NCBI GenBank assembly: GCA_039715165.1
Contig: JBDLHX010000126.1
Location: 1 to 6,156, forward strand
Reading direction: 5' to 3'
DNA length: 6,156 bases
Source: JAHEEL01 sp039715165
Lineage (GTDB): Bacteria; Actinomycetota; Acidimicrobiia; Spongiisociales; UBA5794
Below, one piece after another: positions 5,921 to 6,156 of this stretch. Below the pieces are notes generated by a model. It saw only the letters and a program-made list of their open reading frames with translations. It was not told the DNA's origin and did no database searches. The position numbers were made by a program, and so were the translations under genes. The first letter of the stretch is position 1. Each line of letters opens with the position of its first letter.

Positions 5921-5942
5921 TAGCGGGGGCGGGATTTGAACC
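5921..5942 (-). other. tRNA 3'-end fragment (T-loop plus acceptor strand), probable attachment-site remnant
   Basis: The minus strand gives GG-TTCAAAT-CCCGC-CCCCGCT-A: the end of a T-stem, a perfect T-loop, the 3' T-stem strand, the seven acceptor bases and discriminator A73, with no encoded CCA (CGA follows). The 5' T-stem strand needed to pair with CCCGC (GCGGG) is absent after the first two bases, and no AGCGGGG/GGCGGGG acceptor 5' strand is found at tRNA distance in the window. So this is not a functional tRNA. Tyrosine integrases commonly recombine at this part of tRNA genes and leave such copies. The T-loop and acceptor bases resemble Met tRNAs; identity is uncertain. Confidence 0.6.
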
Positions 5943-6042
5943 TTCTACTCTCGCCGAAGCCGCACAAGGAACGCACCTGGGGATCACAGCGGAAGTGAGC
6001 CGCGAGGCAGGAACACACCGAAGGCGCAAGGCCCGAGGTCGA

Positions 6043-6094
6043 GACCGAATAGGGCTCGACCGAATAGGGCTCGACCGAATAGGGCTCGACCGAA
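6043..6094. repeat. 15-bp tandem repeat, about 3.5 copies
   Basis: GACCGAATAGGGCTC occurs three times exactly (6043-6057, 6058-6072, 6073-6087) followed by GACCGAA (6088-6094). The exactness points to recent slippage. The period is a multiple of three, giving VEPYS, SPIRS or GRALF repeats on the minus strand according to frame, so it would be tolerated in coding DNA, but no gene is established here. Confidence 0.9.
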
Positions 6095-6134
6095 GTGAGG
6101 ATCCCATCCGACCACGGAACGGCGAACAGCCGGG

Positions 6135-6156
6135 CGACCTTCGGGTCATGAGCACG
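6135..6156 (-). other. Met-tRNA-like anticodon-arm sequence at the right edge (tentative)
   Basis: The minus strand reads GCTCATGACCCGAAGGTCG preceded by CGT. By eye it matches the anticodon loop, 3' stem and variable region of bacterial initiator Met tRNA (GCTCATAACCCGAAGGTCG) with two differences in 22 positions: G at position 37, and a base change in the 5' stem that breaks one pair. The matching T-arm and acceptor end lie about 190 bp further on (5942-5921). It could be a broken tRNA, or a chance match in coding DNA. The sequence ends before the D-arm can be checked. Confidence 0.3.

Larger units (their letters stand above)
5943..6156. other. Right-edge region without a recognisable gene
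   Basis: About 210 bp holding a 15-bp tandem repeat and a tRNA-like stretch at the very edge. One minus-strand frame is open from the right edge to a TAG at 5818-5820 (about 112 residues, with DPKVARLFAVPWSDG near the edge and a VEPYS repeat) and could be the tail of a gene outside the window. Because the same frame runs straight through the tRNA fragment and its terminator, at least its left part is unlikely to be genuine coding sequence. Confidence 0.4.

Noticed and set aside
5921..5995. Complete tRNA gene on the minus strand
   Set aside because: No anticodon arm, D-arm or acceptor 5' strand is found at the required distance; only the last 22 nt match.
5607..6155. 182-codon minus-strand frame across the integrase remnant and tRNA fragment
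   Set aside because: It reads antisense through the integrase tail and through the tRNA fragment (RVEGSNPAPATRK is a typical mistranslation of a tRNA 3' end).

Overview
The window is high-GC bacterial DNA. I infer an actinomycete, perhaps from the Acidimicrobiia. The reasons are the GC-rich third codon positions, the Thr/Ala/Glu-rich low-complexity linker behind a lipobox, and the tight ATGA/GTGA gene overlaps. This is an inference from style, not a database match.

Almost everything from 1 to about 5450 is one leftward (minus-strand) operon for a CUT2-family (ribose/AI-2-type) sugar ABC importer. In order of transcription it holds a small unrecognised ORF (5380-5123), permease 1 (5126-4149), a two-domain ATPase (4152-2626), permease 2 (2629-1634), a secreted esterase of the LpqC/PHB-depolymerase (CE1-like) type (1586-507), and the solute-binding lipoprotein (393 to beyond the left edge). 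Genes up to permease 2 are joined by 4-nt overlaps. A sigma-70-like promoter (TTGACG-N18-TATCAT) lies at 5453-5424. A near-perfect 18-bp palindrome with a central CG, typical of LacI-family operators, covers the predicted start of transcription, and a weaker copy lies 55 bp downstream. No regulator gene is visible. The likely scheme is that the exported esterase frees a sugar or polyol from an ester, the lipoprotein captures it and the permease pair with its ATPase imports it. The substrate cannot be told from the sequence.

The most distinctive feature of the operon is that the esterase and the binding-protein gene start with the same module: a GAGCGC-N5-GCGCTC hairpin, a strong Shine-Dalgarno 7 nt before the ATG, and related first codons (MGNRTIRNKG / MRNRITRGKG). 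This looks like a duplicated junction that accompanied entry of the esterase gene into the operon.

From about 5500 to the right edge the DNA looks like the scar of an integrative element. It contains a plus-strand C-terminal remnant of a tyrosine integrase, hairpins, a 22-nt tRNA 3' end with its own terminator on the minus strand, a 15-bp tandem repeat, and at the extreme right edge a 22-nt stretch resembling the anticodon arm of a Met tRNA. No complete gene is visible there. I see no CRISPR array, complete mobile element or new defence system.
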